From contig NZ_LPNO01000002.1 in NCBI RefSeq assembly GCF_001952855.1, positions 102,459-166,458 of the forward strand: 64,000 bases of DNA, read 5' to 3'. This DNA is from Pseudomonas sp. ATCC PTA-122608. GTDB lineage: Bacteria > Pseudomonadota > Gammaproteobacteria > Pseudomonadales > Pseudomonadaceae. Below the pieces are notes generated by a model. The model saw nothing but the letters and a program-made list of their open reading frames with translations, was not told the origin of the DNA and did not search any database. Of this stretch, positions 45,729-53,777 are shown one piece after another. The position numbers and the translations under genes are program-made. The stretch's first letter is position 1, and every line of letters starts with the position of its first letter.

Positions 45729-47051
45729 TTAAGTACGCGTGGCGCCACGGGCGCTGGCGGCGAACTGGTCGGGCGGCAGCACGTGTTTGCGCTCCAGCAG
45801 CCGGTAGACCACGCCCGTCAGCACTACCCCGAACAGCATCACGCAGGCCAGGAAGTACAGGCCCGACGCGAGGTTGCCGGTGTACTCCTTGAGTGCGCCA
45901 ATCACGAATGGCCCGATGTAGCCGCCGAGGTTGCCCACCGAGTTGATCAAGGCGATACCCGCCGCCGCACTCGCGCCGGCAAAGAAACGTCCCGGCAAGG
46001 TCCAGAACACCGCCGTGCAAGAGAACAGCGCGAACGCCACCAGGCACAGCGCTGCCAGTTGCCACAGCGGCACCGTCAGCCAGGCGCTGAAGAACAGGCC
46101 GATGGCCCCCAGCACGTAAAGCACCGCGAGGTGGCCGTAGCGATCATTCAGGCGGTCGGAACTGCGGGGCACAATCAGCAAGCCGATGATCCCGAAGATG
46201 TAGGGCACTGCCGACACGAAGCCGGTGGTCAGGTCGCTGCCGCCGAACTGTTTGATCAAGGTCGGCAGCCACAGGCCCAGGCCATAAATGCTCAAGGTCA
46301 CCGGCAGGTAGAACAGCGCCAGCAGCAAGACACGTTTGTCCTTCAGGGCATGCAGCGGGTTGCCGTGCCGGGTCTGGCCGTAGGCTTGCAGGTCTTTGGC
46401 CAGTTCACCGGTGAGCCAGTCCTTCTCGGCCTGGTCCATCCATTTGACCTGTTGCGGCCCGTCCGGCAGGTAACGCAGCACCGGCCAGGTCAGCAGGATC
46501 GCCGGGGTGCCGATGACAATGAACAACCACTGCCAGCCGTGCAGGCCGAGGATCCCGTCCATGCCGAGCAAGCCGCCCGCCACCGGGCCGGTGATCATCA
46601 TGGCGATGGGCTGGGACAGGATGAACAGCCCGAGGATCTTGCCGCGGTGGCGCACCGGGAACCATTGGGTGATGTAGTAGAGGACGCCCGGGAAGAACCC
46701 GGCTTCGGCGGCGCCCAGCAGAAAGCGCATCACATAGAAACTGTGGGGGCCCTGGACGAATGCCATGCCGATGGTGATGGCGCCCCAAGTGACCATGATC
46801 CGCGCGAACCAGCGCCGCGCGCCGAAACGGTCGAGCATCAGGTTGCTGGGGATTTCCAGAAGGAAGTAGCCAATAAAGAACAGCCCTGCCCCCAGGCCAT
46901 ACGCGGCATCACCGATGCCGACATCCGCGCCCATGTGCAATTTGGCGAAGCCCACGGCCGAGCGGTCCACGTAGGCAATCAGGTACAGCAAGATCAAGAA
47001 GGGAATCAGTTTCAGCGTGATGCGACGTATCAGCCGCTGTTCCTGGCTCAT
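45729..47051 (-). CDS. MFS transporter, anion:cation symporter (sugar-acid) family
   Basis: This is a 440-residue inner-membrane carrier with 12 predicted helices. ACS-family marks are the first helix LIPFLILLYLIAYVDRSAVGFAKL, the loop LDRFGARRWFARIMVTWG and YYITQWFPVRHRGKILGLF. Relatives import galactonate, glucarate or similar sugar acids. As first gene of the operon it probably brings in an aldonate such as L-arabonate, letting the pathway accept both the free sugar (AraFGH) and its acid. Its promoter shares the operator region with the divergent dehydratase gene. Confidence 0.9.
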   Translation of the reverse strand: MSQEQRLIRRITLKLIPFLILLYLIAYVDRSAVGFAKLHMGADVGIGDAAYGLGAGLFFIGYFLLEIPSNLMLDRFGARRWFARIMVTWGAITIGMAFVQGPHSFYVMRFLLGAAEAGFFPGVLYYITQWFPVRHRGKILGLFILSQPIAMMITGPVAGGLLGMDGILGLHGWQWLFIVIGTPAILLTWPVLRYLPDGPQQVKWMDQAEKDWLTGELAKDLQAYGQTRHGNPLHALKDKRVLLLALFYLPVTLSIYGLGLWLPTLIKQFGGSDLTTGFVSAVPYIFGIIGLLIVPRSSDRLNDRYGHLAVLYVLGAIGLFFSAWLTVPLWQLAALCLVAFALFSCTAVFWTLPGRFFAGASAAAGIALINSVGNLGGYIGPFVIGALKEYTGNLASGLYFLACVMLFGVVLTGVVYRLLERKHVLPPDQFAASARGATRT

Positions 47052-47142
47052 GTGAGCAGTCTCCGATTGTTATTTTTATAGAGCGTTGCGGGTCGCCTCT
47101 CGCGAAAATCCGCCAGGGCCAGGCCTCGTTGAATCGGACTAT

Positions 47143-47229
47143 ATAGTATTACTATTTAATCAACAATACTTCCAAAGCGTCGAATTTGCGCCTATGTTAA
47201 GCCGGGATTAGATCAATATAGTCTTACAA
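47143..47229. promoter_or_regulatory. Putative FadR/GntR operators, divergent arabinose promoters
   Basis: The palindrome ATAGTATTACTAT (47143-47155; core TAGT-ATT-ACTA) and a second weaker site TAGTCTTACAA (47219-47229) fit TNGTnnnACNA. The first is followed by the same TTTAATCAACAA string as at 37328-37339. The sites lie between the MFS operon and the dehydratase gene; the second is 15 bp before the dehydratase start, where repressor binding would block transcription. Confidence 0.6.
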
Positions 47230-47243
47230 TAAGAGAGTCGACC

Positions 47244-48980
47244 ATGTCCGAGAAAAAGCCCGTCCTGCGCTCCGCCAGTTGGTTTGGTACCGCCGATAAA
47301 AACGGCTTCATGTACCGCAGCTGGATGAAAAATCAGGGGATTGCCGATCATCAGTTCCATGGCAAACCGATCATCGGGATCTGCAACACCTGGTCGGAAC
47401 TGACCCCCTGCAACGCGCATTTCCGCCAGATTGCCGAGCACGTGAAACGTGGGGTGATTGAAGCGGGCGGGTTTCCGGTGGAGTTTCCGGTGTTCTCCAA
47501 CGGCGAATCGAACCTGCGCCCCACCGCCATGCTCACCCGCAACCTGGCCAGCATGGACGTGGAGGAAGCCATTCGCGGCAACCCCATCGATGGCGTGGTG
47601 CTGCTGACCGGTTGTGACAAGACCACCCCGGCGCTGCTGATGGGCGCTGCCAGTTGCGACGTGCCAGCGATCGTCGTCACCGGCGGGCCTATGCTCAACG
47701 GCAAGCACAAGGGTCAGGACATTGGCTCGGGCACCGTGGTGTGGCAGCTCAGCGAACAGGTCAAGGCGGGCACCATAACCCTCGACGATTTCCTCGCGGC
47801 CGAAGGCGGCATGTCGCGCTCGGCAGGTACGTGCAACACCATGGGCACCGCTTCGACCATGGCTTGCATGGCCGAAGCCCTGGGCACTTCCCTGCCCCAC
47901 AACGCAGCGATTCCGGCGGTGGATGCGCGGCGTTATGTACTGGCGCACATGTCGGGCATGCGCGCAGTAGAGATGGTGCGTGAAGACTTGAAGCTGTCGA
48001 AGATCCTGACCAAGGAGGCCTTCGAAAACGCGATCCGCGTCAACGCGGCCATTGGCGGCTCGACCAACGCGGTGATTCACCTGAAAGCCATCGCCGGGCG
48101 TATCGGTGTCGAGCTCGACCTGGACGACTGGACCCGCATGGGCCGCGGCATGCCGACCATCGTCGACCTGCAACCGTCCGGGCGCTTCCTGATGGAAGAG
48201 TTCTACTACGCCGGCGGCCTGCCGGCGGTGCTGCGCCGCCTCGGTGAAGCCAACCTGATCCCGCATCCGAACGCCTTGACCGTCAACGGCAAGTCCCTGG
48301 GCGAAAACACCCGGGAAGCGCCGATCTACGGCCAGGACGAAGTGATCCGTACCCTCGACAACCCGATTCGCGCCGACGGCGGCATTTGTGTGCTGCGGGG
48401 CAACCTCGCGCCACTGGGTGCGGTACTCAAGCCATCGGCTGCCAGCCCCGAGCTGATGCAGCACCGCGGGCGTGCCGTGGTGTTCGAGAACTTCGACATG
48501 TACAAGGAACGCATCAACGACCCGGAGCTGGACGTGGATGCCAACTCGATCCTGGTGATGAAAAACTGCGGGCCCAAGGGTTACCCGGGCATGGCGGAAG
48601 TCGGCAACATGGGCTTGCCGGCCAAACTGCTGGCCCAGGGTGTGACCGACATGGTGCGGATTTCCGATGCGCGCATGAGCGGCACGGCCTACGGCACCGT
48701 GGTGCTGCACGTGGCACCGGAAGCGGCCGCCGGCGGCCCATTGGCCACGGTCAAGGAAGGCGACTGGATCGAACTCGATTGCGCCAATGGCCGCCTGCAC
48801 CTGGACATTCCGGACGCCGAACTGGCGGCGCGCATGGCCGACCTTGCGCCGCCTCAACAGCTGATTGTCGGGGGCTACCGTCAGTTGTACATCGACCACG
48901 TGCTGCAGGCAGACCAGGGCTGCGACTTCGACTTCCTGGTGGGCTGCCGCGGCGCTGAAGTGCCGCGTCATTCCCACTAA
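47244..48980 (+). CDS. IlvD/Edd-family sugar-acid dehydratase (L-arabonate dehydratase candidate)
   Basis: This is a 578-residue Fe-S dehydratase. Cluster and metal ligands are seen in GICNTWSELTPCN, LTGCDKTTPALLMGA and SAGTCNTMGTASTMA; SDARMSGTAYGTVVLHV is the C-terminal family signature. Length and motifs place it with L-arabonate/D-xylonate dehydratases rather than IlvD of branched-chain synthesis. It would convert L-arabonate to 2-keto-3-deoxy-L-arabonate. It is divergent from the transport and catabolic operon and is followed 56 bp later by the FadR-type regulator gene. Confidence 0.92.
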   Translation: MSEKKPVLRSASWFGTADKNGFMYRSWMKNQGIADHQFHGKPIIGICNTWSELTPCNAHFRQIAEHVKRGVIEAGGFPVEFPVFSNGESNLRPTAMLTRNLASMDVEEAIRGNPIDGVVLLTGCDKTTPALLMGAASCDVPAIVVTGGPMLNGKHKGQDIGSGTVVWQLSEQVKAGTITLDDFLAAEGGMSRSAGTCNTMGTASTMACMAEALGTSLPHNAAIPAVDARRYVLAHMSGMRAVEMVREDLKLSKILTKEAFENAIRVNAAIGGSTNAVIHLKAIAGRIGVELDLDDWTRMGRGMPTIVDLQPSGRFLMEEFYYAGGLPAVLRRLGEANLIPHPNALTVNGKSLGENTREAPIYGQDEVIRTLDNPIRADGGICVLRGNLAPLGAVLKPSAASPELMQHRGRAVVFENFDMYKERINDPELDVDANSILVMKNCGPKGYPGMAEVGNMGLPAKLLAQGVTDMVRISDARMSGTAYGTVVLHVAPEAAAGGPLATVKEGDWIELDCANGRLHLDIPDAELAARMADLAPPQQLIVGGYRQLYIDHVLQADQGCDFDFLVGCRGAEVPRHSH

Positions 48981-49036
48981 TTGGGACAGGAGCAATGCTA
49001 TGATGCCGCGTATTTCGCCAGAGTAGCCTCCCTGTT

Positions 49037-49759
49037 ATGGATCAGCAGCCGACCAAGCCGCGCAAGAGCATGCACGCCCAAATCGTTCAGGACTTGGGCA
49101 TGCACATCGTTTCCGGACGCTTCAAGCCGGAAGAACGACTGCCCATGGAGGCGACCTTGTGCGAGGAATACAAGGTCAGCCGGTCGGTGTTGCGTGAGGC
49201 CACGCGGGTACTGAGCGCCAAGGGCCTGGTCATTTCCAAGCCCAAGGTCGGCGCCGTGGTACGCCCGCGGGTGCAATGGCACCTGCTGGACCCGGACGTA
49301 CTGTCCTGGCTGATGCAGTCGACACCCCACAGCGAGTTTTTCAATACCCTGGCCGGTGTACGCCGCATCCTGGAGCCGGAAATCGCCGCCATGGCTGCTT
49401 CCACCGCTACCGATGCCGATATTGCCGTCATCGAAAAGGCCTACCTGGGCATGGAAACCGCCCAGACCCACGACGCGCTGTTGCAGGCCGACCTGGACTT
49501 CCACCGGGCGATTGCCGATGCGACCCGCAACGACTTGCTGGCCTACATGTGCAACATGCTGTCGTTGCCACTTCGCGAGTCCATCAACATCACCAACCGT
49601 CGCCCCGACATCCAGGGCCTCAGCCTGCCCCGGCACAAAGCGATTCTCACGGCGATCAAGAACCGTGACGCCCTTGGCGCGCGGCATGCTTCCCTGGTGC
49701 AACTGGACGATACCCGAGTGGCGCTGGATACCGTGATGAATGTACTGACGCCGCTGTAG
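49037..49759 (+). CDS. GntR-family regulator, FadR/FCD type
   Basis: This is a 240-residue repressor or activator with a winged helix at about 10-80 (EERLPMEATLCEEYKVSRSV, recognition helix LREATRVLSAKGLV, wing KPKVGAVV). An all-helical FCD effector domain follows (about 95-230), with metal-binding His/Asp residues in DLDFHRAIADATRND and LPRHKAILTAIKNRD. Relatives bind sugar acids or 2-keto-3-deoxy acids. It probably controls the arabinose genes through the TAGTnnnACTA palindromes at 37316 and 47143. The ATG has a poor ribosome site, so its level may stay low. Confidence 0.9.
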   Translation: MDQQPTKPRKSMHAQIVQDLGMHIVSGRFKPEERLPMEATLCEEYKVSRSVLREATRVLSAKGLVISKPKVGAVVRPRVQWHLLDPDVLSWLMQSTPHSEFFNTLAGVRRILEPEIAAMAASTATDADIAVIEKAYLGMETAQTHDALLQADLDFHRAIADATRNDLLAYMCNMLSLPLRESINITNRRPDIQGLSLPRHKAILTAIKNRDALGARHASLVQLDDTRVALDTVMNVLTPL

Positions 49760-49794
49760 CGCACGGCAACCCACCGTCAAGATCGAGGCCGCCC

Positions 49795-50709
49795 TTGGAT
49801 TACTTCGCTGCGTTAACCGCCTTTGTCGAAGCCGCCGAGGGCAATAACTTCTCCCGCGCCGCCGACCGGCTTGGCATCAAGGCCTCCACGGTTTCACGCT
49901 ACGTGAAGGACCTGGAACAGGACCTTGGCATCGCCTTGTTCAACCGCTCTACGCGCACGCTGCACCTGACTGAAGGTGGCCAGACGTTCCTGATGCACGC
50001 ACGCCGGGTGCTGGATGAACTGGAACAAGCCAAGGCCGCCACCTCCGCATTGAACGAGCAGCCACGGGGCGTGCTCAAGCTCAACCTGCCGCCCGCCTTT
50101 GCCCGTCACCATATCCTCCCCACGTTGAATGCCTTCCTGGTCCGCTACCCGCAGATCAAGCTGGAACTGATGCTGGATGACACTCACGTCAACCTGATTC
50201 ATGCCGGCGCGGACCTGGCGATCCGCATTGGAACCCTGGCCGATTCCACCTTGAAGGCACGCAAGATTTGCGATGAGCGCTATCGGCTGGTGGCCAGCCC
50301 GGGGTTGTGCCAGGAGCATCCGGCGCCGTCCGCCCCTTCGGAACTCGCAGCGCTGCCGGTGATTCTGGGGCGGGATGTCGCGGCGGATGTTGCTTTTGCC
50401 AACGGGCATGAAGTGTCGCCGTTGGTGCATAAAGACGCTATCCGCATCAACGACCTCGACGCACAGCTGATCGCCGCACAACAAGGCCTTGGGTTTGCCT
50501 TGCTGCCCGACTGGCTGGTGGCCAAGAGCATTGAAGCCGGCGAGCTGGTGGTGTGGTTGCCGGAGTGGACTATCCGGATCGCCGGCCGCGAATCGGCGGT
50601 GTGGTTCGTTTATCCACCCAAGCGCATCGTGTCTTCCAAGGTGCGGTGCTTTATCGACTTTATCGTCGAGCAACTGGGCGAAACACCGCACTGGAAACGT
50701 CTCAACTGA
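49795..50709 (+). CDS. LysR-family transcriptional regulator
   Basis: This is a 304-residue LTTR. The N-terminal helix-turn-helix is FVEAAEGNNFSRAADRLGIKASTVSRYVKDLE, followed by a linker helix and a two-lobe effector domain with GVLKLNLPPAFARHHILPTL. The start is an unusual TTG at 49795 (GAGG upstream); no ATG precedes the conserved DYFAALTAFVEAAE segment. Its 3' end overlaps the convergent cupin gene by 8 bp. The target is not evident from context, since no divergent gene is present. Confidence 0.9.
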   Translation: MDYFAALTAFVEAAEGNNFSRAADRLGIKASTVSRYVKDLEQDLGIALFNRSTRTLHLTEGGQTFLMHARRVLDELEQAKAATSALNEQPRGVLKLNLPPAFARHHILPTLNAFLVRYPQIKLELMLDDTHVNLIHAGADLAIRIGTLADSTLKARKICDERYRLVASPGLCQEHPAPSAPSELAALPVILGRDVAADVAFANGHEVSPLVHKDAIRINDLDAQLIAAQQGLGFALLPDWLVAKSIEAGELVVWLPEWTIRIAGRESAVWFVYPPKRIVSSKVRCFIDFIVEQLGETPHWKRLN

Positions 50710-51643
50710 AGCGGATATCCAGCGACCGCAGGTAGGTTTGGAGCCCGGCGTCCTGGATCGGAATCAGGAACGCTTCGGTGTCGGACTCGTTGAAGTGAGC
50801 ATGCCAATAGCCTGGAGGCGTGACGAAGGCCAACCCCGGCGACCAGTCAACCCGCACCGGATTGCGGATTTGGCCATCGGCTTCCAGCTCGGTGCCCACC
50901 AGCGAGTAGCAACCCTTGGGGCAATCGATGATGAAATCCAGCGCAATCGACTGGTGCCGATGAGGCTTTTGAATCGACCCGGCCGGCAGGATGCCGTACA
51001 TCGCCCACAGCACATGGGTCACGGTTCGGGTCTGCGGGAAGTTGCGATTGCCCAGCAGGATACTGATACGGCTGCGATCCTGGGCGCGGGGATCATCGGC
51101 GGCTTCACGCAGCTTTGCATTGGCCAGTTCTGCGGGATACAGCGTCGGCACGAAGCGATCGGCACTGCGGGTCACGCCCAGGTAACGCAACAGCGGCTCA
51201 TCGTGCACGTAGTACAGGCGCGCATCCTCAGATGCACTGAACTGCGCCTGCAGCAGGCCCGGCAGCGCAATGAAGCAGCCTTTGGACCATTCGATGTGAT
51301 GCTCGCCCTGGAGCACACTGCCCTGCCCCGCAATCACATAAAACACCTGTGAGGTGGCATTGGGTTGCAACTCCAGCGTGTCGCCTGCGTTCAGGCGAAT
51401 GAAGTTCGCACACAGCCCCGGCCCGGTCGCCGGGCCTTCGCAACCCAGTGCATCACTGAGGTCCAGCGGGACCACCCGGGACGGGCCGCTGTCATACAGC
51501 GAGGCCGGGAAGCTGTGGTAGGGAATGCGGGGAATCAGGTTGGCGCTGATGGGGTTGGCGGCTTTGCTGTATTCGAAGTACTCGGCGTCGAGCAGGTGCA
51601 GTGGCTGGGTATCGGTCACATCAGGCTTGAATTCGCTGTTCAT
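50702..51643 (-). CDS. Bicupin protein, gentisate-dioxygenase-like
   Basis: This is a 313-residue protein with two cupin barrels. The first (about 85-135, NATSQVFYVIAGQGSV) has lost the usual metal-binding His pair. The second keeps it: PHRHQSIALDF and, farther on, GYWHAHFNE supply three His ligands. Overall it resembles gentisate 1,2-dioxygenase-type bicupins, but the catalytic assignment is open. The start is ATG 51643 with GAGGTG 8 bp upstream. It is monocistronic and tail to tail with the LysR gene. Confidence 0.82.
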   Translation of the reverse strand: MNSEFKPDVTDTQPLHLLDAEYFEYSKAANPISANLIPRIPYHSFPASLYDSGPSRVVPLDLSDALGCEGPATGPGLCANFIRLNAGDTLELQPNATSQVFYVIAGQGSVLQGEHHIEWSKGCFIALPGLLQAQFSASEDARLYYVHDEPLLRYLGVTRSADRFVPTLYPAELANAKLREAADDPRAQDRSRISILLGNRNFPQTRTVTHVLWAMYGILPAGSIQKPHRHQSIALDFIIDCPKGCYSLVGTELEADGQIRNPVRVDWSPGLAFVTPPGYWHAHFNESDTEAFLIPIQDAGLQTYLRSLDIRFS

Positions 51644-52150
51644 TATGATCACCTCAATCTACGGCTGGATTTCGCAACGGCCCGTGGGAGGTTGCGGCGG
51701 TGAAAGAACTATAGGCATTCAGCGGCGGTGGATTAATCCCTTATGCTGCACAGCAGTTATGCGAAATGGGGCAGGTACGAGTCCGTCTCCGTGTACTGAT
51801 AGTTTGATCAAGCCAACTATCAAAGTGCCACTTTATAAATTAGTTAAATATATCTACATTATCGCCCATAAAAAATCCGCCGCAGAGACTGCGGCGGCAA
51901 ACCAAAGGATTTTGTCGAAGCAGAGCGGCTAAGACACTGTCAAAACTACAGCAGCGTGCGCTAGAGCCTAGTGAATTTTAATTAATCTAGTTTAATCAAC
52001 CCTTCATTGGCTCTTAACTTTGATCCGACTAAAAAACCATCGCGCAAAGGTCTGCGCTGCCATCCAGGGAGGTGTCGGCTCCTTTCACACAGCGAACGCT
52101 GATCAAGGTTAATGGGATTTGAGTAACCAGTTTGATTGTGGACTATCCCT
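51644..52150. other. Gene-free AT-rich spacer
   Basis: There are about 500 bp with no credible gene between the cupin start and the stop of the PD-(D/E)xK-like gene. Base composition drops (runs such as TTTATAAATTAGTTAAAT and TTTTAATTAATCTAG). Apart from the hairpin at 51870-51897 I see no recognisable element, and no tRNA or attachment-site duplication was found by eye. The composition fits a junction of acquired DNA. Confidence 0.6.
51870..51897 (-). terminator. Rho-independent terminator, minus strand
   Basis: Read on the minus strand, a perfect 9-bp GC-rich stem (CCGCCGCAG / CTGCGGCGG, 3-base loop) is followed by GGATTTTTTATGG, giving a run of six Ts. It lies about 250 bp beyond the 52151-53044 gene and would end its transcript, leaving a long 3' untranslated region. 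Confidence 0.8.
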
Positions 52151-53044
52151 TCACGCTTCTGTAATACCCGATGCGCCGGCCCGCTTCTTGCCCGGTCGGC
52201 GCGCGGCTTCGACCTGATCACGGCGCATTTGCAGATACCACTGTTTTTTTAGCGCTTCCCCCTCACGCTTGTAGTTGAACATTTCCGCATGATGAAGGTT
52301 CACCAACTCCAGGATTTTCCTGGGGATATCGGCGATTGAAGGGACCTGATATGTCAGAAAGGCATCGCCTAGTTGTTTTGCCAGGACATTCAACTGAATG
52401 GACTGTGCACCCTCCGAGGCTGTTGAAGTGACTAAGGCGCTGTTCAATATAATTGTAGGAATGACCAGGATCGCGCATTTACGCTCGCCGCTGAAATCGG
52501 GGTAGCCGGATTCGAATTGGTAAAGTACATAAATATAGAAGTCTGCCCACCTGCGTTTAAGGTTGTTGGCGATGTAATGTTCGCCGCTGATGGTGGCCAT
52601 CCAGCCGGCTTTCTCCGCAAGCGGTAGCGCTGTGCACACAGTACCGGCAAGAACGTGCTGCCGCAGGCCGACAAAGTCTTCATCGACGACCTTGGTCTTA
52701 ACTTCCAGGGCCCAGCCATTCCAGATGGATCGGCAAAACAGTTCTGTGTCCTGGCTAAAAGGGTCATCTGTGACGCCGCATCGATCGAAAATCGGCTGTG
52801 GAAAGCACACATAGATATCCGAGACGTCCGTTTCGCCATTGTCTTCACTATGGCTGTCAAAAATAGGGTTGTTCAGATAACACGCTGGCCGCTCATTGGT
52901 AGCGGGATCAAATAGGTGATGGTGTGCACATGGGTTTCTTTCTTCGAAGGCCTTGAACGCAGAAATCACGAATGATTCGAATACCCTTCCTACCCAGCCT
53001 GGATTGTTTCGCAGAATACGAACCAGCCTATCTCCAATCAACAT
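52151..53044 (-). CDS. Unknown protein with PD-(D/E)xK-like motifs
   Basis: This is a 297-residue protein I do not recognise as a named family. Residues line up with a PD-(D/E)xK nuclease core: Glu23 in the first helix (GRVFESFVISAF), then NGETDVSDIYVCF (Asp73, Asp76), then WALEVKTKV (Glu114, Lys116) in the E-x-K strand. The C terminus is basic (RRPGKKRAG). AGGGG precedes the ATG. The gene is visibly AT-richer than its neighbours and uses rarer codons, suggesting transfer. No methylase is adjacent, so it is not an ordinary restriction pair; a lone nuclease or decayed defence gene is possible. Confidence 0.6.
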   Translation of the reverse strand: MLIGDRLVRILRNNPGWVGRVFESFVISAFKAFEERNPCAHHHLFDPATNERPACYLNNPIFDSHSEDNGETDVSDIYVCFPQPIFDRCGVTDDPFSQDTELFCRSIWNGWALEVKTKVVDEDFVGLRQHVLAGTVCTALPLAEKAGWMATISGEHYIANNLKRRWADFYIYVLYQFESGYPDFSGERKCAILVIPTIILNSALVTSTASEGAQSIQLNVLAKQLGDAFLTYQVPSIADIPRKILELVNLHHAEMFNYKREGEALKKQWYLQMRRDQVEAARRPGKKRAGASGITEA

Positions 53045-53186
53045 TCATAACCCCTAAAAAACCGTTAACCCCAATCACCCGTTAGCAAGTGCCTCGAGGT
53101 AAGTCGACCGCCAGGACGTAAACTTTAGTTTTTTGGAGGTGGTCCATTTAAACTGGCGGCACTTTTCCATTTATGTAGAGAACCCC

Positions 53187-53567
53187 ATGGCCAACCACGA
53201 CCTCGCCTTCACCCCCGACCTCGACCCGGATTCCATCTCCTCCGACGTCATCGGCTTCAACGGCATCCTCGTCTCTACGCAAATCCCCACCCGCGCCGAC
53301 GGCAGCCTGGAGCTGGGCGACATCACCCTGCAAAGCGAATGTACCCTGCAAGCCCTCAAGGTGGCCCTGGAGCGCGCCGGCAGCTCGATTGACCGGGTCA
53401 TGCACTTGACCATTTACCTGACCGACATGGCCGACCGCGCTGCGTTCAACGAAGTCTACAAACGTTATTTCGCCAAGCCTTGGCCAGTCCGTGCAGCGGT
53501 GGGCGTGGCAGCCCTGGCCGTGGAAGGCATGCGGGTTGAAGTCACGGCGATGGCCGCCAAGGCCTGA
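53187..53567 (+). CDS. RidA-family (YjgF/UK114) protein
   Basis: This is a 126-residue chorismate-mutase-like trimer-forming protein. The start is taken at ATG 53187 (MANHDLAFTPD); upstream in-frame codons lie in non-conserved AT-rich DNA. Family features are DITLQSECTLQALKVALERAGSS, VMHLTIYLTDMADRAAFNEVYKRYF and PVRAAVGVAALAVEGMRVEVTAMA; the Arg before AAVGV corresponds to the residue that binds enamine/imine carboxylates. RidA proteins deaminate reactive 2-aminoacrylate-type imines; this divergent member may act on another substrate. Confidence 0.9.
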   Translation: MANHDLAFTPDLDPDSISSDVIGFNGILVSTQIPTRADGSLELGDITLQSECTLQALKVALERAGSSIDRVMHLTIYLTDMADRAAFNEVYKRYFAKPWPVRAAVGVAALAVEGMRVEVTAMAAKA

Positions 53568-53601
53568 GCCAAACGCTCTATATCACCCCACTGTGATCAA
53601 A

Positions 53602-53699
53602 TGTGGGAGCTGTCGAGCCCCAGCGAGGCTGCGATGGGATCGCCTCGGTGTCACTGATACACCGCGGTGTCTGCATTGCGGGCAAGCCCGGCTCCCACA
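53602..53699. repeat. REP-type inverted element
   Basis: TGTGGGAGC at the left and GCTCCCACA at the right bound a roughly 98-bp element with inner GC-rich partial palindromes (GGGCAAGCCCGGC near the right end). It lies between two co-directional genes, 35 bp after the RidA stop codon, a typical REP position in Pseudomonas. Confidence 0.8.
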
Positions 53700-53777
53700 C
53701 GAGCGGCATGGTAGATGTCGATAGCGCATTTCGCAGCTACAATGCCCGCCTCCGTGACAAGCCTGACTAAAAAAACT

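Noticed and set aside
47244..48980. Dihydroxy-acid dehydratase IlvD of branched-chain amino-acid synthesis
   Set aside because: The gene is divergent from an arabinose operon and next to a sugar-acid regulator; length and signature motifs fit sugar-acid dehydratases better.
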